64,000 bases of DNA. It comes from CAVQZA01 sp963718355 (lineage in GTDB: Bacteria; Actinomycetota; Thermoleophilia; Gaiellales; Gaiellaceae). Both the position numbers and the translations under genes were made by a program. Of this stretch, positions 1 through 7,921 are shown in pieces. Position 1 is the first letter of the stretch, and each line of letters opens with the position of its first letter. Under the pieces are notes generated by a model. It saw only the letters and a program-made list of their open reading frames with translations, was not told the origin of the DNA and ran no database searches. The stretch covers positions 1-64,000 of the forward strand of contig CAVQZA010000002.1 in assembly GCA_963718355.1 (NCBI GenBank). Direction: 5' to 3'.

Positions 1-759
1 CTCGATGTCGAGCAGTGCGCGCACCGCGGCGACGGCCTCGGCGTTCGAGACGAGCAGCTTCCGGTCGAGCTTCGAGATGTCGAGGATCGGCGGCACGTAG
101 CCGTCCTCGAGCGAGCGCAGCCCCATCACCGGATCGCCGGGAAGCGGCTCGGCTGCGGCGACGACGATCCCCGGGAAGCTCTCGCGGAGCCGGTCGCCGG
201 TGCCCATCAGCGTGCCTCCCGTTCCGAGCCCTGCGACGAGCACGTCGACCCGGTCGAGCGCGGCGGCGATCTCGGCGCCGGTGCCCTCGTAGTGGGCGCG
301 CGGGTTGGCCTCGTTGCCGTACTGGAACGGCATGAAGTAACGCGGGTCGTTCTCCGCGAGCTCGAGCGCCATGCGAACGGCGCCGTTCGAGCCCTCGGCG
401 GCGGGCGAGAGGATGATCTCGGCGCCGTAGAGCCGCAGCAGGCGCTTGCGCTCCTCCGTCGCGTTCTCCGGCATCACGCACGTGAGTGGATAGCCCTTGA
501 GCTTGGCGATCAGGGCGAGCGAGATGCCCGTGTTCCCGCTCGTCGGCTCGAGCAGGTGTCGTCCCGGCTCGAGCTCGCCGGAGGTCTCGGCCGCGTCGAT
601 CATCGACTTCGCGACGCGATCCTTGATCGAGCCCGTCGGGTTCTGGCCCTCGAGCTTGGCGTACATCCGCACCGAAGCCTTTGGCGTCAGGCGGGCCAGC
701 TCGACCAGCGGCGTGTCGCCGACGAGGTCGAGCAGCGAGGGGGTGATGACCCTATGCAC
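1..759 (-). CDS. cysM: Cysteine synthase, PLP-dependent, partial (C-terminus beyond the window)
   Basis: PLP enzyme that makes cysteine from an activated serine (O-acetyl- or O-phosphoserine) and a sulfur donor. The visible 253 residues carry the fold-type II signatures: the Schiff-base lysine in GSIKDR (about K46), the substrate/phosphate loop TSGNTG and the PLP-phosphate loop GTGGT. A GTG start at 759 overlaps the TAG of the sulfur-carrier gene. About 50 residues are missing off the left edge. No ATG is near, so the start rests on overlap and family length. Directly following a CysO-like carrier and a MoeZ-like activating enzyme, it most likely uses protein thiocarboxylate with O-phosphoserine, as in the Mycobacterium CysM-CysO pathway; that specificity is inferred from context. 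Confidence 0.88.
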   Translation of the reverse strand, partial: MHRVITPSLLDLVGDTPLVELARLTPKASVRMYAKLEGQNPTGSIKDRVAKSMIDAAETSGELEPGRHLLEPTSGNTGISLALIAKLKGYPLTCVMPENATEERKRLLRLYGAEIILSPAAEGSNGAVRMALELAENDPRYFMPFQYGNEANPRAHYEGTGAEIAAALDRVDVLVAGLGTGGTLMGTGDRLRESFPGIVVAAAEPLPGDPVMGLRSLEDGYVPPILDISKLDRKLLVSNAEAVAAVRALLDIE

Positions 760-1024
760 CGCCGGCCATCGCCGGAAGCAGGATCACGGTAGAGCCCTCC
801 TTGACCGGCGTTTCGAGCCCGTCGAGGGTCCGTACGTCCTCGCCCTCGAGGTAGATGTTCACGAACGGCGCGATGTCGCCCGCGTCCCAGAGCTGGGAGC
901 CGAGACTCGGATAGCGCTCGGTGAGGTCGTCGAGCAGCTCTCGCACCGTCGCGCCGTTCGCCTCGACCTGGCGCGCGCCGCCGACCTCGGGACGCAGCGT
1001 CGGCGGGATCCGCACCGCGGTCAC
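752..1024 (-). CDS. cysO: CysO/MoaD/ThiS-like sulfur-carrier protein
   Basis: Small beta-grasp sulfur carrier of 90 residues. Its C-terminal glycine is adenylated and converted to a thiocarboxylate that donates sulfur. The sequence opens with VTAVRIPPTLRP and has the family core FVNIYLEGEDVR, as in mycobacterial CysO. It ends PAMAGGA, so the Gly-Gly is followed by one extra alanine that would have to be trimmed before activation. GTG start at 1024 overlaps the TGA of the upstream activating enzyme by four bases; its own TAG overlaps the cysM start. The three genes should be translationally coupled. The CysO assignment over MoaD or ThiS rests on the cysM neighbour. Confidence 0.82.
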   Translation of the reverse strand: MTAVRIPPTLRPEVGGARQVEANGATVRELLDDLTERYPSLGSQLWDAGDIAPFVNIYLEGEDVRTLDGLETPVKEGSTVILLPAMAGGA

Positions 1025-2199
1025 GGGGCGACCCCGCGGCCGGCATTGCAGAACTCGACGTAGTCGATGTAGTCGGTGATCGTCGGGTGCTCGCCGCAGA
1101 CAGGGCAGTTCGGATCGCGTTTCAGCGAGACCTCGTCGATCGTCGAGCCGAGCGCGTCGATCAGCTGGAGCCGGCCGATCAGCGGGTCGCCGATCCCGAG
1201 CAGCAGCTTGAGCGCTTCGTTCGCCTGAAGTGAGCCGATGATTCCCGGCAGCACTCCGAGCACGCCGCCCTCGGCGCAGCTCGGCGCGAGCTCCGGCGGC
1301 GGCGGCTGCGGGAAGAGGCAGCGGTAGCACGGGCCGACGTGCGGCTTGAAGACGGTGACCTGGCCCTCGAAGCGGTAGATCGAGCCGTGCACGACCGGGA
1401 TGTCGTGCCAGACCGACGCGTCGTTGACGAGGTAGCGAGTCGGGAAGTTGTCGGCGCCGTCGACGATCAGGTCCCAGCCGTCGCCGAGGATCCGCTCGAT
1501 GTTCTCCGAGGTGAGGCGCTCGCGGTAGGCGACCACCTCGACGTCCGGGTTCAGCGCCTCGATCGTGGCCTTCGCCGAGTCGACCTTGTAGTGGCCGAGC
1601 GTGCTCGTCGAGTGGACGATCTGGCGCTGGAGGTTCGACTCGTCGACAACGTCGGCATCAACGATGCCGAGCGTGCCGACTCCCGCGGCGGCGAGATAGA
1701 GCGAGGCGGGGGAGCCGAGCCCGCCGGCGCCGATCAGGAGCACACGCGAGTCGAGCAGCTTGAGCTGACCCTCCTCACCGACCTCGGGGATCAGGAGGTG
1801 GCGGCTGTAGCGGGCGCGCTTGGCGGCGTCGAGTGAAACCGGCAGTTTCGTCTCGTAGCCGTTCCGCTTCCAGTCGGTGTAACCGCCGGCGAGCGAGACG
1901 ACCTGGCCGTAGCCGAGCTCGTCGAGCGCCTTCGCGGCGAACGCGGAGCGCGCGCCGCCGGCGCAGTAGACGACGATCGGCCGGTCGTGGTCGGGCGCGA
2001 CGCCCTCGATCCGCGACTCGAGGAAGCCGCGCGGCACGTGCACCGCGCCGGGGATGTGACCCTCGTTCCACTCGTCGTGCTCGCGCACGTCGACGAAGAG
2101 CGGCGCGTCGTCGCTCTCGTGGAGTTCGAGCGCACCGGCAGCGTCGATCTCGCGGATCTCCGCTTTCACCTGGTTGAGTAAGTCGCGGTAGGAAGCCAT
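1021..2199 (-). CDS. moeZ: MoeZ-like sulfur-carrier adenylyl/sulfurtransferase, rhodanese domain first
   Basis: 392-residue two-domain enzyme that adenylates the C-terminus of a sulfur-carrier protein and delivers persulfide sulfur to it. Residues ~15-115 are a rhodanese domain with active cysteine C79 in the loop YCAGGARS. Residues ~125-385 are a ThiF/E1-like domain with the nucleotide loop GAGGLGSP (157-164), zinc ligands C291/C294 and C365/C368, and a catalytic-type cysteine at C308. The usual MoeZ/MOCS3 order is ThiF then rhodanese; here it is reversed. Start ATG at 2199 is chosen because it removes a non-homologous leader and a TATATT box lies 10 bases upstream. Overlaps the carrier gene by four bases. 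Confidence 0.9.
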   Translation of the reverse strand: MASYRDLLNQVKAEIREIDAAGALELHESDDAPLFVDVREHDEWNEGHIPGAVHVPRGFLESRIEGVAPDHDRPIVVYCAGGARSAFAAKALDELGYGQVVSLAGGYTDWKRNGYETKLPVSLDAAKRARYSRHLLIPEVGEEGQLKLLDSRVLLIGAGGLGSPASLYLAAAGVGTLGIVDADVVDESNLQRQIVHSTSTLGHYKVDSAKATIEALNPDVEVVAYRERLTSENIERILGDGWDLIVDGADNFPTRYLVNDASVWHDIPVVHGSIYRFEGQVTVFKPHVGPCYRCLFPQPPPPELAPSCAEGGVLGVLPGIIGSLQANEALKLLLGIGDPLIGRLQLIDALGSTIDEVSLKRDPNCPVCGEHPTITDYIDYVEFCNAGRGVAP

Positions 2200-2209
2200 T
2201 GCTATTGGA

Positions 2210-2215
2210 AATATA
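2210..2215 (-). promoter_or_regulatory. Candidate -10 box for moeZ-cysO-cysM
   Basis: TATATT on the minus strand, ten bases before the moeZ ATG. It sits inside an imperfect dyad (TCGCTAT ... ATAGCAA, 2200-2218), which could be an operator. No good -35 match is visible. Confidence 0.4.
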
Positions 2216-2296
2216 GCGACGCCGGAGCCGGTGGGGTCGGCGCGCAAGGTTTGTAACTACGCCGCGCACCGGCGCATTCCCGCTACGGTCGCGCCC

Positions 2297-3265
2297 GTGA
2301 GCCCGAGAACGCGTGTCACGGCAGTGGTCGTCGCTGTCGCCGTCGTGGCGGGCGGCAGCGTTGCGGCGATCGCCGCGCTCCAGTCGTCGGGCCACAAGAG
2401 CGCCGCGGTCGGTCAGAGGAAGGGCCTGCCACCGCTAGAGCTAGACCTCGGGGTCCGCACCGACGCTGCGGCTGTCGCGCTGCGGCGGGCCTCGACGCTC
2501 TACTCGAACGGGAACGCGTCAGGGGCGGCGACGATCTTCGACCGCGACTCTTCGCTGGAGGGTCAGCTCGGCGCCGCCTTCGCGTCCTGGCCGAAGGGCT
2601 CGCTCGTCAGGGTCGAGCGACTCGCCACCGCGAACCCCGGCAACGCGGAGGTGCTGCTCAACCTCGGTCTCGCGCGTTACTGGGCGGGTCATGACGCGGG
2701 GGCCTTGTCGGCGTGGCGCCGGGCCGCCGCGGCCGGGCCCGACTCGCCCTCGGGCGTCCGGGCAGGCGACCTCCTTCACCCGGGCTTCCCGCGCGGGCTG
2801 CCCTACGTCGTCACGAGCTACCGTCCGCCGGCGGCGGTCACCCGCCTCGCCCCGTCGCTCCAGCTCCTTGCGCTCGAGCGGCGCGCCGCGACCGGCACCT
2901 ACCGGGACAAGCTGGTCTACGGGATCGCGCTGCAGCGCCTCGGCCATCCGCTGTCGGCCGAGCGCCAGTTCCTCGCCGCGGCCGCGCTCGCACCGAACGA
3001 TCCGCAGGCCCAGGTGGCCGCCGCGGTCGGCCGTTTCACCAAGGCGCAGCCGTCGCTCGCGTTCTCGAAGCTCGGGCCGCTCGCGCGCCGGTTTCCGCGC
3101 TCGCCGACCGTCCGTTTCCATCTCGGCGTGCTCCTGCTCTGGCTCGGCGAGCTGAAGCAGGCCCGGCAGGAGCTGCGCCTCGCGGTCGCCGACGGGCCAC
3201 GGACGGAGTTCGGCCAGGAGGCCGCGCGCTTCCTCCAGAGCCTCAGCGGAATCAAGGCACGATGA
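2297..3265 (+). CDS. Membrane-anchored TPR-repeat protein
   Basis: 322 residues, function not recognised. An uncleaved or signal-anchor hydrophobic helix spans about residues 7-28, so the rest probably lies outside the membrane. The body contains tetratricopeptide-like helical pairs, for example NAEVLLNLGLARYWAGHD and KLVYGIALQRLGHPLSAERQ, with alanine- and leucine-rich spacing typical of TPRs. These usually make protein-protein scaffolds. GTG at 2297 is preferred over 2231 because it gives a short basic N-terminus before the TM helix. It is divergent from moeZ and about 100 bases upstream of the sigma factor; no operon link is evident. Confidence 0.7.
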   Translation: MSPRTRVTAVVVAVAVVAGGSVAAIAALQSSGHKSAAVGQRKGLPPLELDLGVRTDAAAVALRRASTLYSNGNASGAATIFDRDSSLEGQLGAAFASWPKGSLVRVERLATANPGNAEVLLNLGLARYWAGHDAGALSAWRRAAAAGPDSPSGVRAGDLLHPGFPRGLPYVVTSYRPPAAVTRLAPSLQLLALERRAATGTYRDKLVYGIALQRLGHPLSAERQFLAAAALAPNDPQAQVAAAVGRFTKAQPSLAFSKLGPLARRFPRSPTVRFHLGVLLLWLGELKQARQELRLAVADGPRTEFGQEAARFLQSLSGIKAR

Positions 3266-3363
3266 GCGCGATTCCTGTAATAGTTCCGCCCCCGAGCAAA
3301 ATCATGCATTTGCGTCTAAGCTGAGCGCGCACGGAGTCTGGAGTCCGCGTCCGAGGGGGTTCG

Positions 3364-4461
3364 ATGAGCGGAGGAGAGGGTGTCGGGACGCAGGTAACGA
3401 CCGTTGTCGTCGTCGATGTGCTCGAGACCGACGAGGCGAAGCTCCTGCTCGAGGCGGCTCGTGAATCCGGGTCGCTCAGCGCCGATGAGATCGCGCTCGC
3501 GTTCGACGAGCTCGAACTCGAGGCAGGGCAGATCGACGACTTCTACCACGCCCTCGAGGAGCTTCACATCGAGGTCGTCGACGGTGCCGAGGCCGTCGTC
3601 GAAGAGGAGATCGTCCCGGAGCAGGAGCCGCGCGAAGTCTCGACCGACTCGCTGCAGCTCTTCCTCAAGGACATCGGCCGCGTCAACCTGCTGACGGCGC
3701 CGCAGGAGGTCGAGCTCGCCAAGCGGATCGAGCGCGGCGACCACCGCGCGAAGCAGCAGATGGTCGAGGCGAACCTGCGCCTCGTCGTCTCGATCGCGAA
3801 GAAGTACCGGAACCAGGGGCTGCCGTTCCTCGACCTGATTCAGGAGGGCACGATCGGCCTCGTTCGCGCCGCCGAGAAGTTCGACTACCGCAAGGGCTTC
3901 AAGTTCTCGACCTACGCGACGTGGTGGATCCGCCAGGCCGTCGCGCGGGCGCTCGCCGACAAGGCGCGCACGATCCGGATGCCCGTGCATGTCGTCGAGA
4001 AGCTGAACAAGATCGTCCGTTCCGAGCGGAAGCTCCGCGCCGAGCTCGGGCGCGAGCCGACCGCGGCGGAGATCGGCTTCGACCTCGATCTCGCTCCGGA
4101 GGAGGTCGAGCAGATCCGTCGCAGCGCGCAGACGCCGGTCTCGCTCGAGAAGCCGGTCGGCGACGAGGAGGAGTCGGAGTTCGGCCACTTCCTCACCGAC
4201 GAGTCGATGCCGCTCCCCGACGAGGCGGCCGAGGTGACGCTCCGCAAGGAGGCGCTCGAGAAGATTCTCGGCACGCTCTCGCACCGCGAGCGGCGTGTGC
4301 TCGAGCTCCGCTATGGGCTCGACGGGCAGCATCCGCGCACGCTCGACGAAGTTGGGCGGACGTTCAACGTCACGCGCGAGCGGATCCGCCAGATCGAGAA
4401 CCAGAGCCTGAAGAAGCTGCGTGCGCTGGCCGAGAGCCAGAAGCTGCGCGACGTCGCATAG
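3364..4461 (+). CDS. sigA: Primary RNA polymerase sigma factor (SigA/RpoD-type)
   Basis: 365-residue sigma-70 factor directing RNA polymerase to housekeeping promoters. Residues ~20-72 look like a compact acidic region 1.1; region 1.2 begins at ~95 (TDSLQLFLKDIG); region 2 spans ~130-205 with the -10 recognition helix around KFSTYATWWIRQA; region 3 ~210-290; region 4 ends with the helix-turn-helix NVTRERIRQIENQSLKKLR that reads the -35 box. The length is that of short actinobacterial primary factors, without the long non-conserved insert. ATG at 3364 follows a GAGGGGG ribosome site. A stress-type group 2 sigma remains possible, but the conserved regions favour the principal factor. Confidence 0.9.
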   Translation: MSGGEGVGTQVTTVVVVDVLETDEAKLLLEAARESGSLSADEIALAFDELELEAGQIDDFYHALEELHIEVVDGAEAVVEEEIVPEQEPREVSTDSLQLFLKDIGRVNLLTAPQEVELAKRIERGDHRAKQQMVEANLRLVVSIAKKYRNQGLPFLDLIQEGTIGLVRAAEKFDYRKGFKFSTYATWWIRQAVARALADKARTIRMPVHVVEKLNKIVRSERKLRAELGREPTAAEIGFDLDLAPEEVEQIRRSAQTPVSLEKPVGDEEESEFGHFLTDESMPLPDEAAEVTLRKEALEKILGTLSHRERRVLELRYGLDGQHPRTLDEVGRTFNVTRERIRQIENQSLKKLRALAESQKLRDVA

Positions 4462-4472
4462 ACTCGCGCCGC

Positions 4473-5798
4473 ATGGACCCGGCCCTGCTCGAAGAGCTCT
4501 CGGAGCTCCTGCGGATCCCGTCGATCAGCGCCGACCCGGCGCACGCGGCCGATGTCGTTGCTGCGTGCGAGTGGGTCTGCGCGTTCATCCGCCGCGCCGG
4601 CGGCGAGTGCGAGCTCGTCGACTGGCACGGCCAGCCGCTCGCGATCGGCGAGCTGCGCGCCTCCGAGAACGCCGAGTCGGCGCCGACGGTGCTCTGTTAC
4701 GGCCACTTCGACGTCCAGCCGCCTGCTCCGCTCGGTGAGTGGGCAAGCCCCCCGTTCGAGCCGACGGTGCGAGACGGCTGGCTCTACGCTCGCGGTGTCG
4801 CCGACGACAAGGGCCAGCTCTGGATGCTGCTCCAGGCGGCGTCCGAGCTCGCCCGCGCCGGCCAGTTGCCGGTCAACGTGCGGTTCGCCTGCGACGGCGA
4901 GGAGGAGACGGGCGGCCACTCGATCGTCGAGTTTCTCGAGGCCGACGAGCGAGGCGCGGATGCCTGCGTGATCTTCGACAGCGGCATGCTGGCCCGTGGC
5001 GTGCCCTGCTTCAACCTGTCCGCGCGCGGGATCGTGTACTTCCACGTCACGGTGCGGACCGGCGCGCGTGACCTGCACTCGGGGATGTTCGGCGGTGCCG
5101 CGCTCAATGCGATGCACGCGTTGATGCAGACGCTGCAGGCGGTCGTTGCCGGGCCCGACGGGCTGCTCCCCGAACCGCTGCGCGCCGGGATCGCGCAACC
5201 GACCGAGGACGAGCTCGCCGCCTGGCGGACGCTGCAGCCGGGAGCCGAGGTGCTCTCCGATCAGGGAGCGAAGCCGATGGATCGGGGTGCCGCCGAGGAC
5301 TACTACCTCCGAACGTGGGCGGGCGCGGCCGTGGACGTACACGGGATCGAGGGTGGCTCGGCCGTCCTGCAGAAGACGGTGCTACCGGTGTTCGCCGAGG
5401 CGAACCTCTCGATCAGGCTCGCTCCGGGCCAGGATGCGAATGAGGTCGCCGACGCGCTCGAGCGGCTGCTCCGCGACGCGGCGCCCATCGGCGCCGAGGT
5501 CGAGATCGAGCGCTCTGCTTCGGCACCGCCGGGGCTCGTCCGTCCCGAGGAGCGCGCGATTCAGCTCGGGCTCGATGCATTCGAACGCGCGCTCGGCGTG
5601 CGGCCGCTGCTCGTTCGCTCCGGTGGCTCGCTCCCGATCGTGCCGGCGCTCGCCGACAAGGGCATCCCGACCGTGATCACCGGCTTCGACCTTCCCGAAG
5701 GGAACATCCACTCGCCGAACGAGCGGATGCTGCTCGAATACCTACCGCTCGGCGTCGCCGCCGCGCGAGAGCTGTTCCTGGGGTACGCCGCGCTCTAG
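4473..5798 (+). CDS. M20-family dinuclear zinc peptidase/dipeptidase
   Basis: 441-residue M20/M25/M40 amidohydrolase, probably a cytosolic dipeptidase or related hydrolase. The metal and catalytic motifs are all visible: GHFDVQP (zinc His with Asp), ARGVADDKG (bridging Asp), DGEEETGG (catalytic and metal Glu pair), IFDSGM (metal Asp) and the C-terminal NIHSPNE (metal His). A dimerisation lid domain lies between ~190 and 320. ATG at 4473 is 11 bases after the sigma factor stop. Substrate cannot be told from sequence; close relatives act on dipeptides, beta-Ala-Xaa peptides or N-acyl amino acids. Confidence 0.88.
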   Translation: MDPALLEELSELLRIPSISADPAHAADVVAACEWVCAFIRRAGGECELVDWHGQPLAIGELRASENAESAPTVLCYGHFDVQPPAPLGEWASPPFEPTVRDGWLYARGVADDKGQLWMLLQAASELARAGQLPVNVRFACDGEEETGGHSIVEFLEADERGADACVIFDSGMLARGVPCFNLSARGIVYFHVTVRTGARDLHSGMFGGAALNAMHALMQTLQAVVAGPDGLLPEPLRAGIAQPTEDELAAWRTLQPGAEVLSDQGAKPMDRGAAEDYYLRTWAGAAVDVHGIEGGSAVLQKTVLPVFAEANLSIRLAPGQDANEVADALERLLRDAAPIGAEVEIERSASAPPGLVRPEERAIQLGLDAFERALGVRPLLVRSGGSLPIVPALADKGIPTVITGFDLPEGNIHSPNERMLLEYLPLGVAAARELFLGYAAL

Positions 5799-5799
5799 G

Positions 5800-6150
5800 T
5801 CAGTGCGCGTGGGCGTGCGGGTCGTCGCCCATCCACTCGTGGCCGAACTCGCGCATCGCCTCGATGATCGGCAGCAGTGCCGACCCCTTCTGGGTGAGCT
5901 GGTACTCGACCCGCGGCGGCGATTCGGGGTAGCTGTGGCGCTCGACGATCTCGTCGTGCTCGAGCGCGCGGAGGCGCTCGGAGAGCGTGCGCGGGCTGAT
6001 CCCCGGGCACGAGTGCTCGAGCTCGGAAAACCGGCGCGGGCCCTCGGAGAGATCGTGGACGAGGAGCGCAGTCCACTTCGAGCCGATGATCTCGGCGCAT
6101 GCAGCGACCGAGCAGCCGGGCTTCGTATGGACGGGATTCATCGTGCGCAT
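5800..6150 (-). CDS. HxlR-family transcriptional regulator
   Basis: 116-residue winged-helix repressor/activator of the HxlR (DUF24) family. The core reads from IIGSKWTALLVHDLSEGPRRFSEL through the recognition region ISPRTLSERLRALE to a wing around PRVEYQLTQKG. Two cysteines near the N-terminus (GCSVAAC) resemble the redox-sensing cysteine of HypR/QorR members, so thiol stress sensing is possible. The C-terminus is His-rich (DDPHAHAH), unusual and perhaps metal-binding. ATG at 6150 is supported by a TACAAT -10 box seven bases upstream, suggesting a leaderless message; a second ATG is at 6141. Target genes are not evident. Confidence 0.85.
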   Translation of the reverse strand: MRTMNPVHTKPGCSVAACAEIIGSKWTALLVHDLSEGPRRFSELEHSCPGISPRTLSERLRALEHDEIVERHSYPESPPRVEYQLTQKGSALLPIIEAMREFGHEWMGDDPHAHAH

Positions 6151-6157
6151 CGCGCTG

Positions 6158-6163
6158 ATTGTA
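6158..6163 (-). promoter_or_regulatory. Candidate leaderless -10 box of hxlR-family gene
   Basis: TACAAT on the minus strand, seven bases before ATG 6150, placing the expected transcript start at the start codon. The rest of 6164-6296 holds no gene; it includes CATGGGTGACGA (6265-6276), also found in the ribE upstream region at 62789-62800. Confidence 0.5.
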
Positions 6164-6296
6164 GCTGGCGAGTCGGCGCGCGCGCCCTCTAGGTTGACGC
6201 GTCTAAATCCGGGAACCCCACCTCCCGCCCCGTTGCCGTCGAGGCTACCGCCGTGAGGCGCACGCATGGGTGACGAGAGAGCGCCGAAAGTGTGAC

Positions 6297-7823
6297 TCAG
6301 TCCCAGGGCGGCGGCTTGTGCACCCAACGCCCGGCGATCAGCGTGGCCACGACTTCGGCGTCGAGGTCCTCGACCGGATCACGGTCGAGCACGACGAGAT
6401 CGGCGAGGAAGCCGGGCACGAGCTTGCCGCGGCGATGCTCGTCGCCTGCGAGCCAGGCCGCGTTCACGGTGCTCGCCCGGAGGGCTTGCTCGGCGGTCAC
6501 TGCATGCTCCGGGTGCCAGGCAGGCCGGTCGTCGATCGTCCTGCGAACGCCTGCGCGGATTCCGGCGAGCGGATCGAGCTCCTCGATCGGAGCGTCGGAA
6601 CCGTTCGCGAGGAGCGCGCCGGACTCCCAGAGAGCCCGGAACGCGTATGCGCCCTCCGTCTTGTCGGCCCAGTAGCGGTCGGCCAGGTCACGGTCCGACG
6701 GTGCGTGCGAGAACTGCACCGAGCAGGCGATTCCGAGCGCGGCGAAGCGGGGGAGATCCACGGCTGCAAGGCACTGGGAATGCTCGATCCGGTGGCGGAG
6801 CCCGAGCGGCCGCCACACCGCCTGTGTTGCCTCGAACGCGTCGAGGGCTTCACGGTTTGCCCGGTCGCCGATTGCGTGGACGGCGACGGGGAAGCCTGCC
6901 TCGGCGCCGTGCCGGATGATCTCCGCGAGTTGCTCGCCGCTCGTGATCTGAACGCCTGAGCCGTCCAGCATCCACGCGGTCCGCGATCCGAGCGTCCCAT
7001 CCATGAAGACCTTGAGGTGGCCGAGCTTCAGCATCTGGCTGCCGAAGCCGGAGCGAATTCCGAGCGAATGCAGCTCGCCGACCTGCTCGTGCGACACCGA
7101 CTGGAGGACGCGGAGGCCGAGCAAGCCTTCGGTTTCGAGGCGCTGCCAGAGCCGGAGCGCTCCGAGCCAGCCGTCCTTGTCGTGAACGGCCGTGACGCCG
7201 CGGCTGTGCGCGAGCTTGATCCCGGCTCGCATCGCCTCGAGGTACTCGTCGTCGCCGGTCAGCATGTGGCGCTCCTTGAACCGCCACGCGGCCTCCTCGC
7301 GGAGGATCCCGGTCGGCTCGCCCTTCGCGTCGCGCTCGACGACTCCGCCCGTGACCTCGAGGTCGCCGCCCGCGAGCGCAAGCGCCGCCGAGTTGAGCCA
7401 GAGCGAGTGGTAGTCCTTGGCGATCAGGGCCGCCGGACGCTCGCCTGTGACGGCATCGAGGGACTCGCGCGTCGGCTCGACGGACGGCAACCAGTCACCG
7501 TCGCGCCAGCCGTGCCCGCGGAGCCAGCGCCCGGTTGGGAGCGAAGCCGCCGCCTCGCCGGCGCGCGCGACGGCCTCCTCGAGGCTCCGCGCCCCGTCGA
7601 GTGAGACCTGGCGCTGCGCGAGTGCCCACGTCGGGAAGTGCACGTGCGCATCGTTGAGGCCGGGGACGACGCACCGGCCGCCGAGATCGATCGTCTCCGG
7701 GCTCGCGAGCGCGGTCTCGTGGGTGCCGACTCCGCCGGCGATCCGCTCGCCGGCGATTGCCAACGCGCGGGCGACGGGAAGCGACGGATCGAGCGTGCGG
7801 ATCGTCCCGTTCTCGAGGATCAC
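6297..7823 (-). CDS. YtcJ-like metal-dependent amidohydrolase
   Basis: 508-residue amidohydrolase superfamily enzyme of the YtcJ/amidohydrolase-3 type. It starts with the small beta-sandwich strand VILENGTIRTLD, followed by the first metal pair NDAHVHF (~residues 60-66). A lysine in GHLKVFMDGT is where the carboxylated metal bridge would be, then the ligand histidines in VAVHAIGD and HRIEHSQ, and the catalytic aspartate in NGSDAPIEELDP. Relatives hydrolyse amide bonds of diverse substrates; none can be named here. GTG at 7823 is chosen because the family normally begins at the NG(R/T)I strand; an in-frame GTG at 7868 would add 15 unconserved residues. Confidence 0.85.
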   Translation of the reverse strand: MILENGTIRTLDPSLPVARALAIAGERIAGGVGTHETALASPETIDLGGRCVVPGLNDAHVHFPTWALAQRQVSLDGARSLEEAVARAGEAAASLPTGRWLRGHGWRDGDWLPSVEPTRESLDAVTGERPAALIAKDYHSLWLNSAALALAGGDLEVTGGVVERDAKGEPTGILREEAAWRFKERHMLTGDDEYLEAMRAGIKLAHSRGVTAVHDKDGWLGALRLWQRLETEGLLGLRVLQSVSHEQVGELHSLGIRSGFGSQMLKLGHLKVFMDGTLGSRTAWMLDGSGVQITSGEQLAEIIRHGAEAGFPVAVHAIGDRANREALDAFEATQAVWRPLGLRHRIEHSQCLAAVDLPRFAALGIACSVQFSHAPSDRDLADRYWADKTEGAYAFRALWESGALLANGSDAPIEELDPLAGIRAGVRRTIDDRPAWHPEHAVTAEQALRASTVNAAWLAGDEHRRGKLVPGFLADLVVLDRDPVEDLDAEVVATLIAGRWVHKPPPWD

Positions 7824-7921
7824 GGGGAGGATCCTAGGCCGCGCGGAGATTCGACACGAAGTTGGCACAAACGAGCGCGCCGCCGCGAGCTATTTTGAGG
7901 TTCCCCGTGGGCGGGCGGGGG

